DNA of 33,075 nucleotides from Alphaproteobacteria bacterium (GTDB lineage Bacteria > Pseudomonadota > Alphaproteobacteria > Rhizobiales > Aestuariivirgaceae). The notes beneath the pieces were generated by a model. It was not told the origin of the DNA, did not search any database, and saw nothing but the letters and a program-made list of their open reading frames with translations. The stretch covers positions 1-33,075 of the forward strand of contig JAHEBA010000037.1 of assembly GCA_024642465.1 (NCBI GenBank), given 5' to 3'. Positions 7,150-14,766 of the stretch are shown here, in pieces. Position 1 is the first letter of the stretch; each line of letters opens with the position of its first letter. The position numbers and the translations under genes were made by a program.

Positions 7150-8010
7150 TCATGCCTTTCTTCCCATCCACACGCAGAATACCACGGCCGCCGCAAAGCC
7201 CGAGGTCACCAGGCTCAGCGGTTCGCCGAGCAGTACCCAGGATCCGGCCAGCGTCACGAAAATCTGGAACAGTTGCATCTGCCCGGCGCGCGCAATGCCT
7301 GCCAGTGCCAGACCGTTGTTCCAGAAGAAGAAGCCGAGGAATTGCGAGAATACAGCGACATAGGCGAACGAAGCCCATGCCCGCCCGGAGGCATTCCAGT
7401 TGATGTCCGGCAAGGTGAACATGGCCGGCAAGAGGATGACCGGCAACATCACGATGAGGCACCACGAGATGACCTGCCAGCCGCCCAGCCGCTTCGTCAG
7501 GTCGCCAGAGATGGCATACCCCATGGCGGCTGAGGCGACGGCTGCCAGCAGCCAGAGATCGGCCAGATACACATCGGTTGTGCCGGCGTTGAGTACGGCG
7601 AAGGTGACCACAGCCACAGAGCCTGCAACAGCCCACGCCCAGAACTTTGCCGAAGGCCGCTCGCCCGCGAACACGATGGCAGCCGCAGCGGTCGCCAGCG
7701 GCAGGATGCCCAGCACGACGCCGCCATGGCTTGCCGGCGCAGACTGCATGGCAATGGCCGAGAACACTGGAAATCCGATGACAATGCCGAAACCGGCCAG
7801 CAACAACCTGAGGACATCGCGACGGATCGGCCGGGCTGAACGCGTCATGGCAAGCATGATGGCGGCAATCACGGCGACGACGACGGCACGGCCAAGGCCG
7901 ACGAATACCGGCGGCAGTTCCGCCACGGCCATGCGCGTAAACGGCAGCGTGAGGCCGAAGATGACCACGCCGGCAAGTGCCAGCAGAAGCCCACGGGTGG
8001 TGTCTGTCAT
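7150..8010 (-). CDS. EamA/DMT-superfamily transporter
   Basis: A 286-residue inner-membrane protein with about ten hydrophobic segments arranged as two EamA repeats: roughly residues 5-135 (starting GLLLALAGVVIFGLTLPFTRMAV) and 150-282. The length and the two-repeat architecture fit drug/metabolite transporters of the RhaT/YdcZ-like 10-TMS family. Substrates in this family range from amino acids to nucleotides and drugs and cannot be predicted. ATG 8010 is chosen, although the frame stays open much further upstream, because the first membrane helix begins directly after MTDTTR and the divergent TerB/J gene begins at 8066. The 55-bp gap must hold both promoters. Intergenic repeats lie immediately downstream. 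Confidence 0.85.
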   Translation of the reverse strand: MTDTTRGLLLALAGVVIFGLTLPFTRMAVAELPPVFVGLGRAVVVAVIAAIMLAMTRSARPIRRDVLRLLLAGFGIVIGFPVFSAIAMQSAPASHGGVVLGILPLATAAAAIVFAGERPSAKFWAWAVAGSVAVVTFAVLNAGTTDVYLADLWLLAAVASAAMGYAISGDLTKRLGGWQVISWCLIVMLPVILLPAMFTLPDINWNASGRAWASFAYVAVFSQFLGFFFWNNGLALAGIARAGQMQLFQIFVTLAGSWVLLGEPLSLVTSGFAAAVVFCVWMGRKA

Positions 8011-8065
8011 GAAAATCGCGTAACCGTTTGCAAAAGGCGTCGCGAAGGCTAGCGGCGGTAGGCTA

Positions 8066-8770
8066 ATGTTACAAGTGATGACAATCTGGACGAGAATCAC
8101 CGAAGTCCTGTCGGCGGTCGGCGACAGCGTATCCGAGGCCCTGGCCCGGATCGTGGGCGCGCCGCGGGCAAAGCGCGATCCGCAGAAGTCGGTGGCCTTC
8201 ACCATCGGCGTGATCGCGCTGTCGGCCAAGATGGCCAAGGCCGATGGCGTGGTAACGCCTGCCGAAATCTCTGCGTTCAAGGAAATCTTCGTGGTCAGGC
8301 CGGATGAGCTGGCCAACGTGGCGCGGGTGTTCAACCTCGCAAAGCAGGAAGTGGCCGGGTACGATTCCTATGCCCGCAAGATCCAGCGGCTGTTCTCCGA
8401 TCAGCCTGACGTGCTGGAGGATCTGGTCGACGGGCTGTTTCACATTGCGCGCGCTGACGGTCATGTCGGGCCGGAAGAACTCACCTTCCTTGAAAATGTC
8501 GTGCGCATACTCGGGCTTGAAGCCAGGTTTGGCTGCATCCGTTCACGCAACCTGCGTGGCCAGGACGACGACCCATATGCCGTGCTGGGCATCAATTGCG
8601 AGGCATCCAACAGCGAACTCAAGGCGCACTACCGTCGACTGGTGAAGGAAAACCACCCGGACCGGCACATCGCCGCCGGCATGCCGGAAGAGGCGGTCTC
8701 GATCGCGACCAAGCGGCTCGCGCGCATTACCGAGGCATGGGTCCAGGTGGAGCGCGAGCGCGGTCTATGA
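8066..8770 (+). CDS. TerB-like and J-domain protein (DjlA-like)
   Basis: A 234-residue protein with an acidic helical TerB-like domain (about residues 40-150; note KADGVVTPAEISAFKE and RADGHVGPEELTFLE, two similar Asp-rich motifs) and a C-terminal J domain (about 165-234) carrying the diagnostic HPD in ENHPDRH. This matches alphaproteobacterial DjlA-like co-chaperones, which stimulate DnaK ATPase. Unlike E. coli DjlA there is no clear N-terminal membrane anchor, only a modest hydrophobic start. The gene shares an ATGA overlap with ampD, so the two are translationally coupled. This pair ahead of the dcw cluster is a recurring arrangement in Rhizobiales. ATG 8078 is an alternative start. Confidence 0.85.
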   Translation: MLQVMTIWTRITEVLSAVGDSVSEALARIVGAPRAKRDPQKSVAFTIGVIALSAKMAKADGVVTPAEISAFKEIFVVRPDELANVARVFNLAKQEVAGYDSYARKIQRLFSDQPDVLEDLVDGLFHIARADGHVGPEELTFLENVVRILGLEARFGCIRSRNLRGQDDDPYAVLGINCEASNSELKAHYRRLVKENHPDRHIAAGMPEEAVSIATKRLARITEAWVQVERERGL

Positions 8771-9513
8771 CATCGGCCCGCCTGCCATATGACTGGGTGC
8801 CGGCGGTCAATTTCAATGAACGCCGAGGCGGCCAGAAACCGGACATTCTGCTGCTGCACTACACCGGCACGCCGACAGCCGGGTATGCCATCGAATTGCT
8901 GACCACGGATGCGGGGCAGGTGTCGTGCCATTACCTGGTGCACGAGGACGGCCGCATCGTGCACATGGTCGATGAGGACCTGCGCGCCTGGCATGCGGGC
9001 GCTTCGTCGTGGGAGGGCAGGGACGACGTTAACTCCCGGTCCATCGGCATCGAAATCGTCAATCCGGGTCACGGCTCGGACTATCGCGACTTTCCGGATG
9101 CGCAGATCGAAGCGGTCATCGCGCTGTCGAAAGACATTGTTTCGCGTCACGGCATTGCGCCGCGGCGGGTGCTGGCCCATTCAGACGTGGCGCCCGGGCG
9201 CAAGATCGATCCCGGTGAGAGGTTTCCGTGGGAGCGGCTGGCAGGTGCCGGGGTGGGACTGTGGCCCGCAGCCGTGGAGCCCTCCGGCGGCGTTTGTCTT
9301 GCCGAGGGCGATAGCGGCCCGGCGGTTTCAGCGTTGCGGCGGAACCTTGCAGCCTACGGCTACGGCGTCGACCCGGGCGAGGCCTATGACAGTCGTTTGA
9401 GCACGGTGGTCTACAGTTTCCAGCTGCACTTCAGGCCGCTGCTTTGCGACGGACGTGCGGATCCCGAAACGCAAGCGCGGCTGGAGGCCCTGCTTGCGAT
9501 GCATGCCAGTTGA
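8767..9513 (+). CDS. ampD: N-acetylmuramoyl-L-alanine amidase, AmpD family
   Basis: A 248-residue zinc amidase (amidase_2 fold) with a C-terminal peptidoglycan-binding domain. The zinc histidines are seen in LLLHYTGT (about residue 32) and LAHSDVAPGRKIDPG (about residue 138); the Lys/Asp after the second His is typical of AmpD. A PG_binding_1-like module spans about residues 180-245. No signal peptide is present, so it probably acts in the cytoplasm on recycled anhydro-muropeptides, cleaving the lactyl-L-alanine bond. Amidases of the AmiD branch are similar but are exported lipoproteins. Its ATG overlaps the stop of the TerB/J gene. It is convergent with the receiver-domain gene, and their stop codons abut with no space between (9513/9514). 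Confidence 0.88.
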   Translation: MTSARLPYDWVPAVNFNERRGGQKPDILLLHYTGTPTAGYAIELLTTDAGQVSCHYLVHEDGRIVHMVDEDLRAWHAGASSWEGRDDVNSRSIGIEIVNPGHGSDYRDFPDAQIEAVIALSKDIVSRHGIAPRRVLAHSDVAPGRKIDPGERFPWERLAGAGVGLWPAAVEPSGGVCLAEGDSGPAVSALRRNLAAYGYGVDPGEAYDSRLSTVVYSFQLHFRPLLCDGRADPETQARLEALLAMHAS

Positions 9514-9912
9514 TTATGCGGTTGCCCTCAATACCTGGTCGATCTGGGCGAGCTTCTCCGGCGACAGCGGCTTTTCCAACCGCAGCACAAGGTTCAGGCC
9601 GAGCGACGCGGCAAGCGTCGAGGCCATGTCCAGTACACTGCGTGGCTGGCTCGACATGAAGATCAGCTTGCCCTGGAAGTTGAGTTGCTTGAGCGTGGAG
9701 AGAAATTCGATCCCGTCGCGGTCCGGCAGGGACAGATCCAGCATCAATACGTCCACTGGTGCTGCTTCCATCAGCCGGCGTTCGGTTTGCGAAATGTTGT
9801 CGAACTGGACGAACTCAAGGTCTTCTGCGTTCTGAAAATGCTTCGCGCAGACGGCATTGAATATTGGATCGTCGTCGACCTAAAGAAACCGGATCAAGCG
9901 ACCGACTCGCAT
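9514..9912 (-). pseudogene. single-domain response regulator interrupted by an amber codon
   Basis: Read from ATG 9912, the minus strand gives MRVGRLIRFL, then TAG (9882-9880), then VDDDPIFNAVCAKHF and a full receiver domain to TAA at 9516-9514. The conceptual length is 132 residues. The acidic pocket DDD directly follows the amber codon. The phospho-acceptor Asp is at about residue 59 (MLDLSLPD), the Ser switch at about 87 (FMSSQP) and the conserved Lys at about 114 (LEKPL). Strand beta-1 normally reads like RFLLVDDD, so one base change (TTG to TAG) explains the interruption. The remaining ATG at 9771 would give only 85 residues without the acidic pocket. The alternatives are a recent nonsense mutation, a sequencing error or amber readthrough. 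The rest of the domain is intact, so decay would be very recent. Confidence 0.7.
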
Positions 9913-10072
9913 TGTTTACGTTGGGTAATTTCCAATTTTTTTGTGCACATACTGGCAGGTCTTCAACAACTTGCAACACCTTTCGGTTGCGTCTACTGCA
10001 CGGTGACAATTTATCCGATTCATGCCGGCATGGGTCTGGCAGGCGCCAGTGCATGGTGCTTGCTGCTGAGTA

Positions 10073-10101
10073 TTGGATTTGCGCCAGTGTTGCATGATAT
10101 A
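10073..10101 (+). promoter_or_regulatory. candidate rnpB promoter
   Basis: TTGGAT (10073-10078) and GATATA (10096-10101) with a 17-base spacer place the start near 10109-10111, exactly where the P1 helix of RNase P RNA begins. Confidence 0.5.
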
Positions 10102-10110
10102 TGCTCTTCC

Positions 10111-10526
<416 letters not shown>

Positions 10527-10569
10527 GAATTCCCTGCCTGTTCCGGATGCGGCATGACGTACAGTTCCG

Positions 10570-10598
10570 TTGAAGGCCCGGGGATCATTTGCTATACA
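10570..10598 (+). promoter_or_regulatory. candidate cspA promoter with a long 5' UTR
   Basis: TTGAAG (10570-10575), a 17-base spacer and TATACA (10593-10598). The resulting leader to the cold-shock gene would be about 160 bases. A long leader of this kind is a feature of cold-inducible csp genes, where it acts as an RNA thermosensor. Confidence 0.45.
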
Positions 10599-10766
10599 TA
10601 TGCCCAGCCGGCGCATCGTGAATGGAATGGGTGCGCCCTGGACGACCGGTTAGACATCAACGCCGTAAAACCGCCGAGACGACTTTCCCGTGCTTCCCAG
10701 AGACCGGCAGGAATTCTTGAGCCGGACTGGTCATTCCAGGATCAAGATCGGGAAAGGTATGTCCCT

Positions 10767-10979
10767 ATGCGTGTCAACGGCACCGTCAAGTTCTTCAATA
10801 CGACCAAGGGCTTTGGTTTCATCGCTCCTGAAGACGGCTCCAAGGACGTGTTCGTCCACATCACTGCAATCCAGCGCTCTGGCCTGCAGGGTCTCAAGGA
10901 CGGCGACAAGGTAAGCTTCGTGGTCGAGGCCGACCCGCGCGGCCGCGGCAATCAGGCTGCAGATATCCAGATGGGCTGA
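10767..10979 (+). CDS. cspA: CspA-family cold-shock protein
   Basis: A 70-residue single cold-shock domain, the usual family size. RNP1 is KGFGFI (residues 14-19) and RNP2 is VFVHIT (28-33). The start [15 protein letters not shown] is family-typical, and ATG 10767 has GGAAAGG about nine bases upstream, so the longer open frame is rejected. The protein should bind single-stranded RNA or DNA and act as an RNA chaperone. It sits between rnpB and an IF-1 gene. A strong hairpin follows (11001-11035). The long leader suggests post-transcriptional control. Whether it is truly cold-induced cannot be told from sequence; several csp paralogues in alphaproteobacteria are constitutive or growth-phase dependent. 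Confidence 0.93.
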   Translation: MRVNGTVKFFNTTKGFGFIAPEDGSKDVFVHITAIQRSGLQGLKDGDKVSFVVEADPRGRGNQAADIQMG

Positions 10980-11000
10980 TCCGCCCACGCTGAGTGTCGC

Positions 11001-11035
11001 GAGGCCGGGCCGGCAGCTAACGCCGGTCCGGCCTC
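11001..11035 (+). terminator. probable terminator after cspA
   Basis: A 14-bp stem (11001-11014 with 11022-11035, one G-U pair) encloses a 7-base loop, followed by AACATTTT. The stem is very strong but the T-run is weak, so termination may be partial. Confidence 0.6.
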
Positions 11036-11051
11036 AACATTTTCGCGAAAG

Positions 11052-11080
11052 TTGATTATCCGGCCGCAACAGGCTATCTA
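11052..11080 (+). promoter_or_regulatory. candidate infA promoter
   Basis: TTGATT (11052-11057), a 17-base spacer and TATCTA (11075-11080). The elements are weak, but they stand alone in the short gap between the cspA terminator and infA. Confidence 0.3.
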
Positions 11081-11113
11081 GCGGCCAACCAGGAACCGAC
11101 AGGGAAAGTTTTT

Positions 11114-11404
11114 ATGTCGAAAGAAGAAGTGCTCGAGTTCGAAGGCGTCGTAACCGAGGTGCTGCCAGACTCGCGCTTCCGTGTGAAGCTGGAGAACGAT
11201 CACGAGATCATCGCCTACACCGCAGGCAAGATGAAGAAGTTCCGCATCCGCACCATCGCGGGTGACCGGGTGACCGTCGAGATGACGCCGTACGACCTCG
11301 ACAAGGGCCGCATCACCTTCCGCCACAAGGATGCCAAGGGCGCACCGCCGCCGGCAGGGCAGAATCAGGGCCGCAGACCGGGTGGCGGCGGCGGCAGGCG
11401 CTGA
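11114..11404 (+). CDS. infA: translation initiation factor IF-1 with an RG-rich tail
   Basis: A 96-residue protein. Residues 1-72 are a complete IF-1 S1/OB domain ([19 protein letters not shown]... [10 protein letters not shown]... [16 protein letters not shown]). IF-1 binds the 30S A site with IF-2 and IF-3 during initiation. Residues 73-96 are an extra tail of Pro, Gly, Gln and Arg ending PGGGGGRR, absent from the standard 72-residue protein and likely to bind RNA. ATG 11114 has AGGGAAAG upstream. The gene has its own candidate promoter and a strong terminator (11433-11462), so it is a single-gene unit wedged between rnpB-cspA and rsmH. It could be the only IF-1 or a paralogue; the window cannot say. 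Confidence 0.9.
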   Translation: MSKEEVLEFEGVVTEVLPDSRFRVKLENDHEIIAYTAGKMKKFRIRTIAGDRVTVEMTPYDLDKGRITFRHKDAKGAPPPAGQNQGRRPGGGGGRR

Positions 11405-11432
11405 TACAGCTATCTGCCGATGTACATGCCGG

Positions 11433-11462
11433 ACGGCCCGTTTGCGGGCCGTTTTGCTTTTT
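11433..11462 (+). terminator. intrinsic terminator after infA
   Basis: ACGGCCCG (11433-11440), loop TTTG and CGGGCCGT (11445-11452) are followed by TTTTGCTTTTT. It separates infA from the dcw operon. Confidence 0.85.
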
Positions 11463-11550
11463 GCACGACGAATTGCGGCAATATTTGACGCACTGGCGCG
11501 TAACGAGTCACCGCATCAACCAATTGTTAAGCATCGCGGCTCCAAAGTCC

Positions 11551-11562
11551 TAACGCGCGTTA
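11551..11562. promoter_or_regulatory. 12-bp palindrome in the dcw upstream region
   Basis: TAACGCGCGTTA is a perfect palindrome 90 bases upstream of rsmH. A possible -35 TTGACG (11568-11573), with a poor AATGTT -10 (11590-11595, 16-base spacer), follows directly. The 189-base interval 11463-11651 holds no credible gene and must contain the main dcw promoter, so this palindrome is a candidate operator. No regulator is assigned. Confidence 0.35.
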
Positions 11563-11651
11563 ACGTATTGACGGCAGTTCCCGCCAGCCAATGTTCCGTT
11601 TGCTCGGGATGGCGCGGATGGCAGGGCTGCCGGGTGGGACAACAAGGGATT

Positions 11652-12662
11652 ATGACACGTCCAGGCGAGGACACGCCGGAGCGTCACGTGCCGGTGCTGT
11701 TGCAGCCGGTACTGGATGCATTGCAGCCGCAGGCAGGAGAGGTCATCGTTGATGGCACCTTCGGCGCGGGTGGCTATTCGCGGGCGCTGCTCAAGGTGCC
11801 TGGCGTCCGGGTGATCGCCATCGACCGCGACCCTGCTGCCATTGCCGGGGGGCAGGGCCTGGTGGGTGAAAGTGACGGCCGGCTGGAACTGGCCGAGGGC
11901 CGCTTCTCCCGGATGGAAGTCATCGCCGCTCGCGCCGGCCTCGATGGCGTCGACGGCATCGTGCTCGACGTCGGCGTATCGTCGATGCAGCTGGACCAGG
12001 CGGAGCGCGGCTTTTCGTTCATGCGCGATGGGCCGCTGGACATGCGCATGGCGCAGGAAGGCATGAGCGCTGCCGACGTGGTCAACTCATTCGAGGAGCG
12101 GGACCTGCGCCATATCATTGCCGTGCTCGGCGAGGAAAAGCGGGCCTACTCGATCGCCAAGGCCATTGTTGCGCGCCGGGCCAGCAGCCCGTTCGAGCGC
12201 ACGCTCGATCTTGCCGGCGTAATCGAGGCCACCATCGGGCGGCCGCCAAAGTCAAAAGGTCCGTCCATTCATCCGGCCACGCGGACCTTCCAGGCCTTGC
12301 GCATCTTCGTAAATGCCGAACTGAAGGAACTTGCCGAGGCCCTGGCCGCAGCCGAGCGCCTGCTGAAGCCGGGCGGGCGGCTTGCGGTGGTGACGTTCCA
12401 TTCGCTGGAGGACCGGATCGTCAAGCGCTTCCTGCAGTCGCGCACGGGCAGGGCGCCGAGAGCTTCGCGCCACGCCCCGGGAACCAGCGAGATCGAGCCT
12501 TCCTTCGAGGACATTGCCCGCGGCGGCATCGTTGCGGACGAGGCCGAGACGCAGGCCAATCCGCGCGCCCGGTCGGCCCGGCTGAGGGCAGGCAGACGAA
12601 CCGAGGCGCTGGCGCACCCGTTCCGCCTGGAAGATTTCGGCAGGGAGGTGTCGTTATGCTGA
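11652..12662 (+). CDS. rsmH: 16S rRNA (cytosine-1402-N4)-methyltransferase RsmH (MraW)
   Basis: A 336-residue SAM-dependent methyltransferase that modifies N4 of C1402 in the ribosomal P site. Motif I is DGTFGAGGYS (residues 34-43). Other family blocks are IDRDPAAI, LDVGVSSMQLDQAERGFSF, GPLDMRM and VTFHSLEDRIVKRF. The length is normal. ATG 11652 gives the usual HVPVLLQPVLDAL start; the frame is open further upstream but lacks the family sequence there. It is the first gene of the dcw run, where mraZ would normally precede it. Its 3' end overlaps ftsL by seven bases, which implies translational coupling. The promoter is expected in 11463-11651. Confidence 0.96.
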   Translation: MTRPGEDTPERHVPVLLQPVLDALQPQAGEVIVDGTFGAGGYSRALLKVPGVRVIAIDRDPAAIAGGQGLVGESDGRLELAEGRFSRMEVIAARAGLDGVDGIVLDVGVSSMQLDQAERGFSFMRDGPLDMRMAQEGMSAADVVNSFEERDLRHIIAVLGEEKRAYSIAKAIVARRASSPFERTLDLAGVIEATIGRPPKSKGPSIHPATRTFQALRIFVNAELKELAEALAAAERLLKPGGRLAVVTFHSLEDRIVKRFLQSRTGRAPRASRHAPGTSEIEPSFEDIARGGIVADEAETQANPRARSARLRAGRRTEALAHPFRLEDFGREVSLC

Positions 12663-13012
12663 GGCTGCTCAATTTCCTTCTGGTCCCGGCCGTTCTGGCA
12701 TCCAGTTTCGCGCTTTACAAGCTGGAACACAATACCCGCTCGCTGGAACGCGAGATTGCCGCCACGCAGAAAAACATTGACGGCGAATACGAACTGATCG
12801 GCCTGCTCAACGCCGAGTGGAGCCTGCTGACCAGGCCGCGGAGGCTCGAGCGGCTGGCACGGTATCACCTGGGCATGGGTCCGCTGATGCCGGACCAGAT
12901 AAAGCGGCCAGGCGACATTACCGGCTCGCTGCCGCCGCCGCCTGCGGCTTCGCCTGATGAAACACCCGCCAGCGATGACCCGCTGGCCGATCTCTTGCGG
13001 ATGATGCAATGA
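12656..13012 (+). CDS. ftsL: cell division protein FtsL
   Basis: A 118-residue bitopic membrane protein. One N-terminal membrane segment (about residues 4-20, LLNFLLVPAVLASSFALYKL) is followed by a coiled-coil region (22-60), and ERLARYHLGMGPLMPDQI is typical of alphaproteobacterial FtsL. It links FtsB/FtsQ to FtsW-FtsI and helps activate septal synthesis. A proline-rich periplasmic tail ([10 protein letters not shown]) extends past the usual end. It overlaps rsmH by seven bases and ftsI by four (ATGA). Sequence conservation in this family is low, so the call rests on topology, size and position. Confidence 0.9.
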   Translation: MLRLLNFLLVPAVLASSFALYKLEHNTRSLEREIAATQKNIDGEYELIGLLNAEWSLLTRPRRLERLARYHLGMGPLMPDQIKRPGDITGSLPPPPAASPDETPASDDPLADLLRMMQ

Positions 13013-14766
13013 CCGTGACCGATCCGACATCCGACCAGATGGCCAGAAACGGCATGCTGCGCGGCCACAAGCGCCTGCGGCTTGTCGTGGCCGGATTTGC
13101 AATGGGACTTGCCGTGCTGATCGGCAAGGCCGGCTGGCTGACCATCGTCGAAGGCGGCGCTGGCCAGCAGCACGCGAGAAGCGGTCCGGAGCCCCGGATT
13201 CCAAGGCCGAACATCTCCGACCGGTACGGGCATACGCTGGCCGCGGACATCCCGGTATCGTCGCTGTACGCGGACCCCGCGAAGATGATCGATATCGACG
13301 AGGCAGTCGAATTGCTGACTGGCGCGCTGCCGCATCTCGACGCGAAGGAGCTGCGCCGCAAGCTTGAAAACCGCAAGCGCCGGTTCGTCTGGATCCAGCG
13401 CGAGGTCTCGCCGGCCGAACGCGAACTCATCCACAACATGGGCATTCCAGGCGTCGGATTCCGCAGCGAGACCCGCCGGATCTATCCGATGGGCAACCTG
13501 GCCGCGCACGTGCTCGGGGCGGTAGACTTGGACTCGAAAGGCATCGCCGGGCTGGAGAAATATCTCGACGACCAGGGCGCGCTGTACACGGCTTCGCTGG
13601 CCGATCCTACCCGGGCCGCATCGATGCCGGCGCAAACCTCGATCGATGTCCGGGTGCAGCATGCAGTGACCGACGAGCTCACCAAGGCGATCGCGAAGTT
13701 CCGCGCCAAGGCTGCGGCAGGCATCGTGTTGAATGCCTATACGGGCGAAGTGCTGGCGCTTGTCTCGCTGCCTGATTTCAGCCCCAACAATCCCTCGGAT
13801 GCGCTCAAGTCCGAGAACGTCAACCGCGCTACAGCGGGCGTGTTCGAACTGGGGTCTGTCATCAAGGCAGTGACCTTCGCGATGGCGCTGGACTATGGCA
13901 CCGCAACACTGAAGTCGCAGTATGACGCGAGGTATCCGCTGGTCATCGGGCGGGCCCGCATCAACGACTTCCATGCCCAGAAGCGCATCATGACAGTGCC
14001 GGAAGTCTTCATGCACTCGTCGAACATCGGCACCGGCAAGATGGCGCTGGAAGTGGGCGAGGAGCGGCACCAGGCATTCCTGCGCAAGATGGGACTGTTC
14101 GACAGGCTGCAGACGGAACTGCCCGAGGCCGCCAAGCCTCTGCTGCCGCCGCGCTGGGGCAAGCTGGTGACCGTGACGGCCTCGTTTGGCCACGGATTTG
14201 CCGTACAGCCGATGCAGGGTGCGGCGGTCGCTGCAGCACTGGTAAATGGCGGAAAACTCATTCCGCCGACGTTGCTGAAGCGCGACGAAGAAACCGCAGA
14301 TGCCCTGGCCGAACAAGTGATCAAGCCGTCCACCAGCGCCGATATGCGCTACCTGTTCCAACTGAACGTGACCGAAGGTACCGCCGGCAAGGCCGAGGTG
14401 CCCGGCTTTCGGGTGGGTGGCAAGACCGGGACGGCCGAAAAGGTGGTCAAGGGACGCTACTCCAAGGATCACAGGCTGAACTCGTTTATCGGCGCGTTTC
14501 CGATGGATGATCCGAAGTACGTCATGCTCATGATGCTGGACGAGCCCAAACCGCTGCCGGAGACCTATGGCTATGCGACCTCGGGCTGGAACGCGGTTCC
14601 GACCGCCGGCAAGGTCATCGCCCGCATTGCGCCGCTGCTGGGCGTGATGCCGCAGTTCGACGACGACTCGCTGAAGAAGCTGGAGAAGTACAAGAAGGAA
14701 CGGCTCAAGGAACTGGCCAAGGAAGACGAGAGGGCTGCCGCGCTCGAAGCTGGAGCGGCCAGATGA
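13009..14766 (+). CDS. ftsI: septal peptidoglycan transpeptidase FtsI (PBP3)
   Basis: A 585-residue class B penicillin-binding protein. It has a short cytoplasmic N-terminus, one membrane helix (about 22-45), a PBP dimerisation domain (about 60-200) and a transpeptidase domain (about 235-540). The active-site motifs are SVIK (Ser283, Lys286), SSN (337-339) and KTG (472-474). The serine motif context is FELGSVIK rather than the usual EPGSxxK/EMGSTFK, but both catalytic residues are kept. The protein cross-links septal peptidoglycan with FtsW. The last about 35 residues (DDDSLKKLEKYKKERLKEL...) are a highly charged, probably helical tail beyond the standard end. Both ends overlap neighbours by four bases (ATGA). 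Confidence 0.95.
   Translation: MTVTDPTSDQMARNGMLRGHKRLRLVVAGFAMGLAVLIGKAGWLTIVEGGAGQQHARSGPEPRIPRPNISDRYGHTLAADIPVSSLYADPAKMIDIDEAVELLTGALPHLDAKELRRKLENRKRRFVWIQREVSPAERELIHNMGIPGVGFRSETRRIYPMGNLAAHVLGAVDLDSKGIAGLEKYLDDQGALYTASLADPTRAASMPAQTSIDVRVQHAVTDELTKAIAKFRAKAAAGIVLNAYTGEVLALVSLPDFSPNNPSDALKSENVNRATAGVFELGSVIKAVTFAMALDYGTATLKSQYDARYPLVIGRARINDFHAQKRIMTVPEVFMHSSNIGTGKMALEVGEERHQAFLRKMGLFDRLQTELPEAAKPLLPPRWGKLVTVTASFGHGFAVQPMQGAAVAAALVNGGKLIPPTLLKRDEETADALAEQVIKPSTSADMRYLFQLNVTEGTAGKAEVPGFRVGGKTGTAEKVVKGRYSKDHRLNSFIGAFPMDDPKYVMLMMLDEPKPLPETYGYATSGWNAVPTAGKVIARIAPLLGVMPQFDDDSLKKLEKYKKERLKELAKEDERAAALEAGAAR

Noticed and set aside
11590..11651. Possible MraZ binding boxes before rsmH
   Set aside because: Only one TGGGA is present (near 11635). 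The required run of regularly spaced TGGG units is missing, and no mraZ is nearby.
12865..14472. Long minus-strand open frame across ftsL/ftsI
   Set aside because: Mirror frame of conserved division genes, with no ribosome binding site and no family motifs. The same applies to the minus-strand frames at 17820-19535, 22842-24350, 24478-25776, 26854-28158 and 28454-29917.
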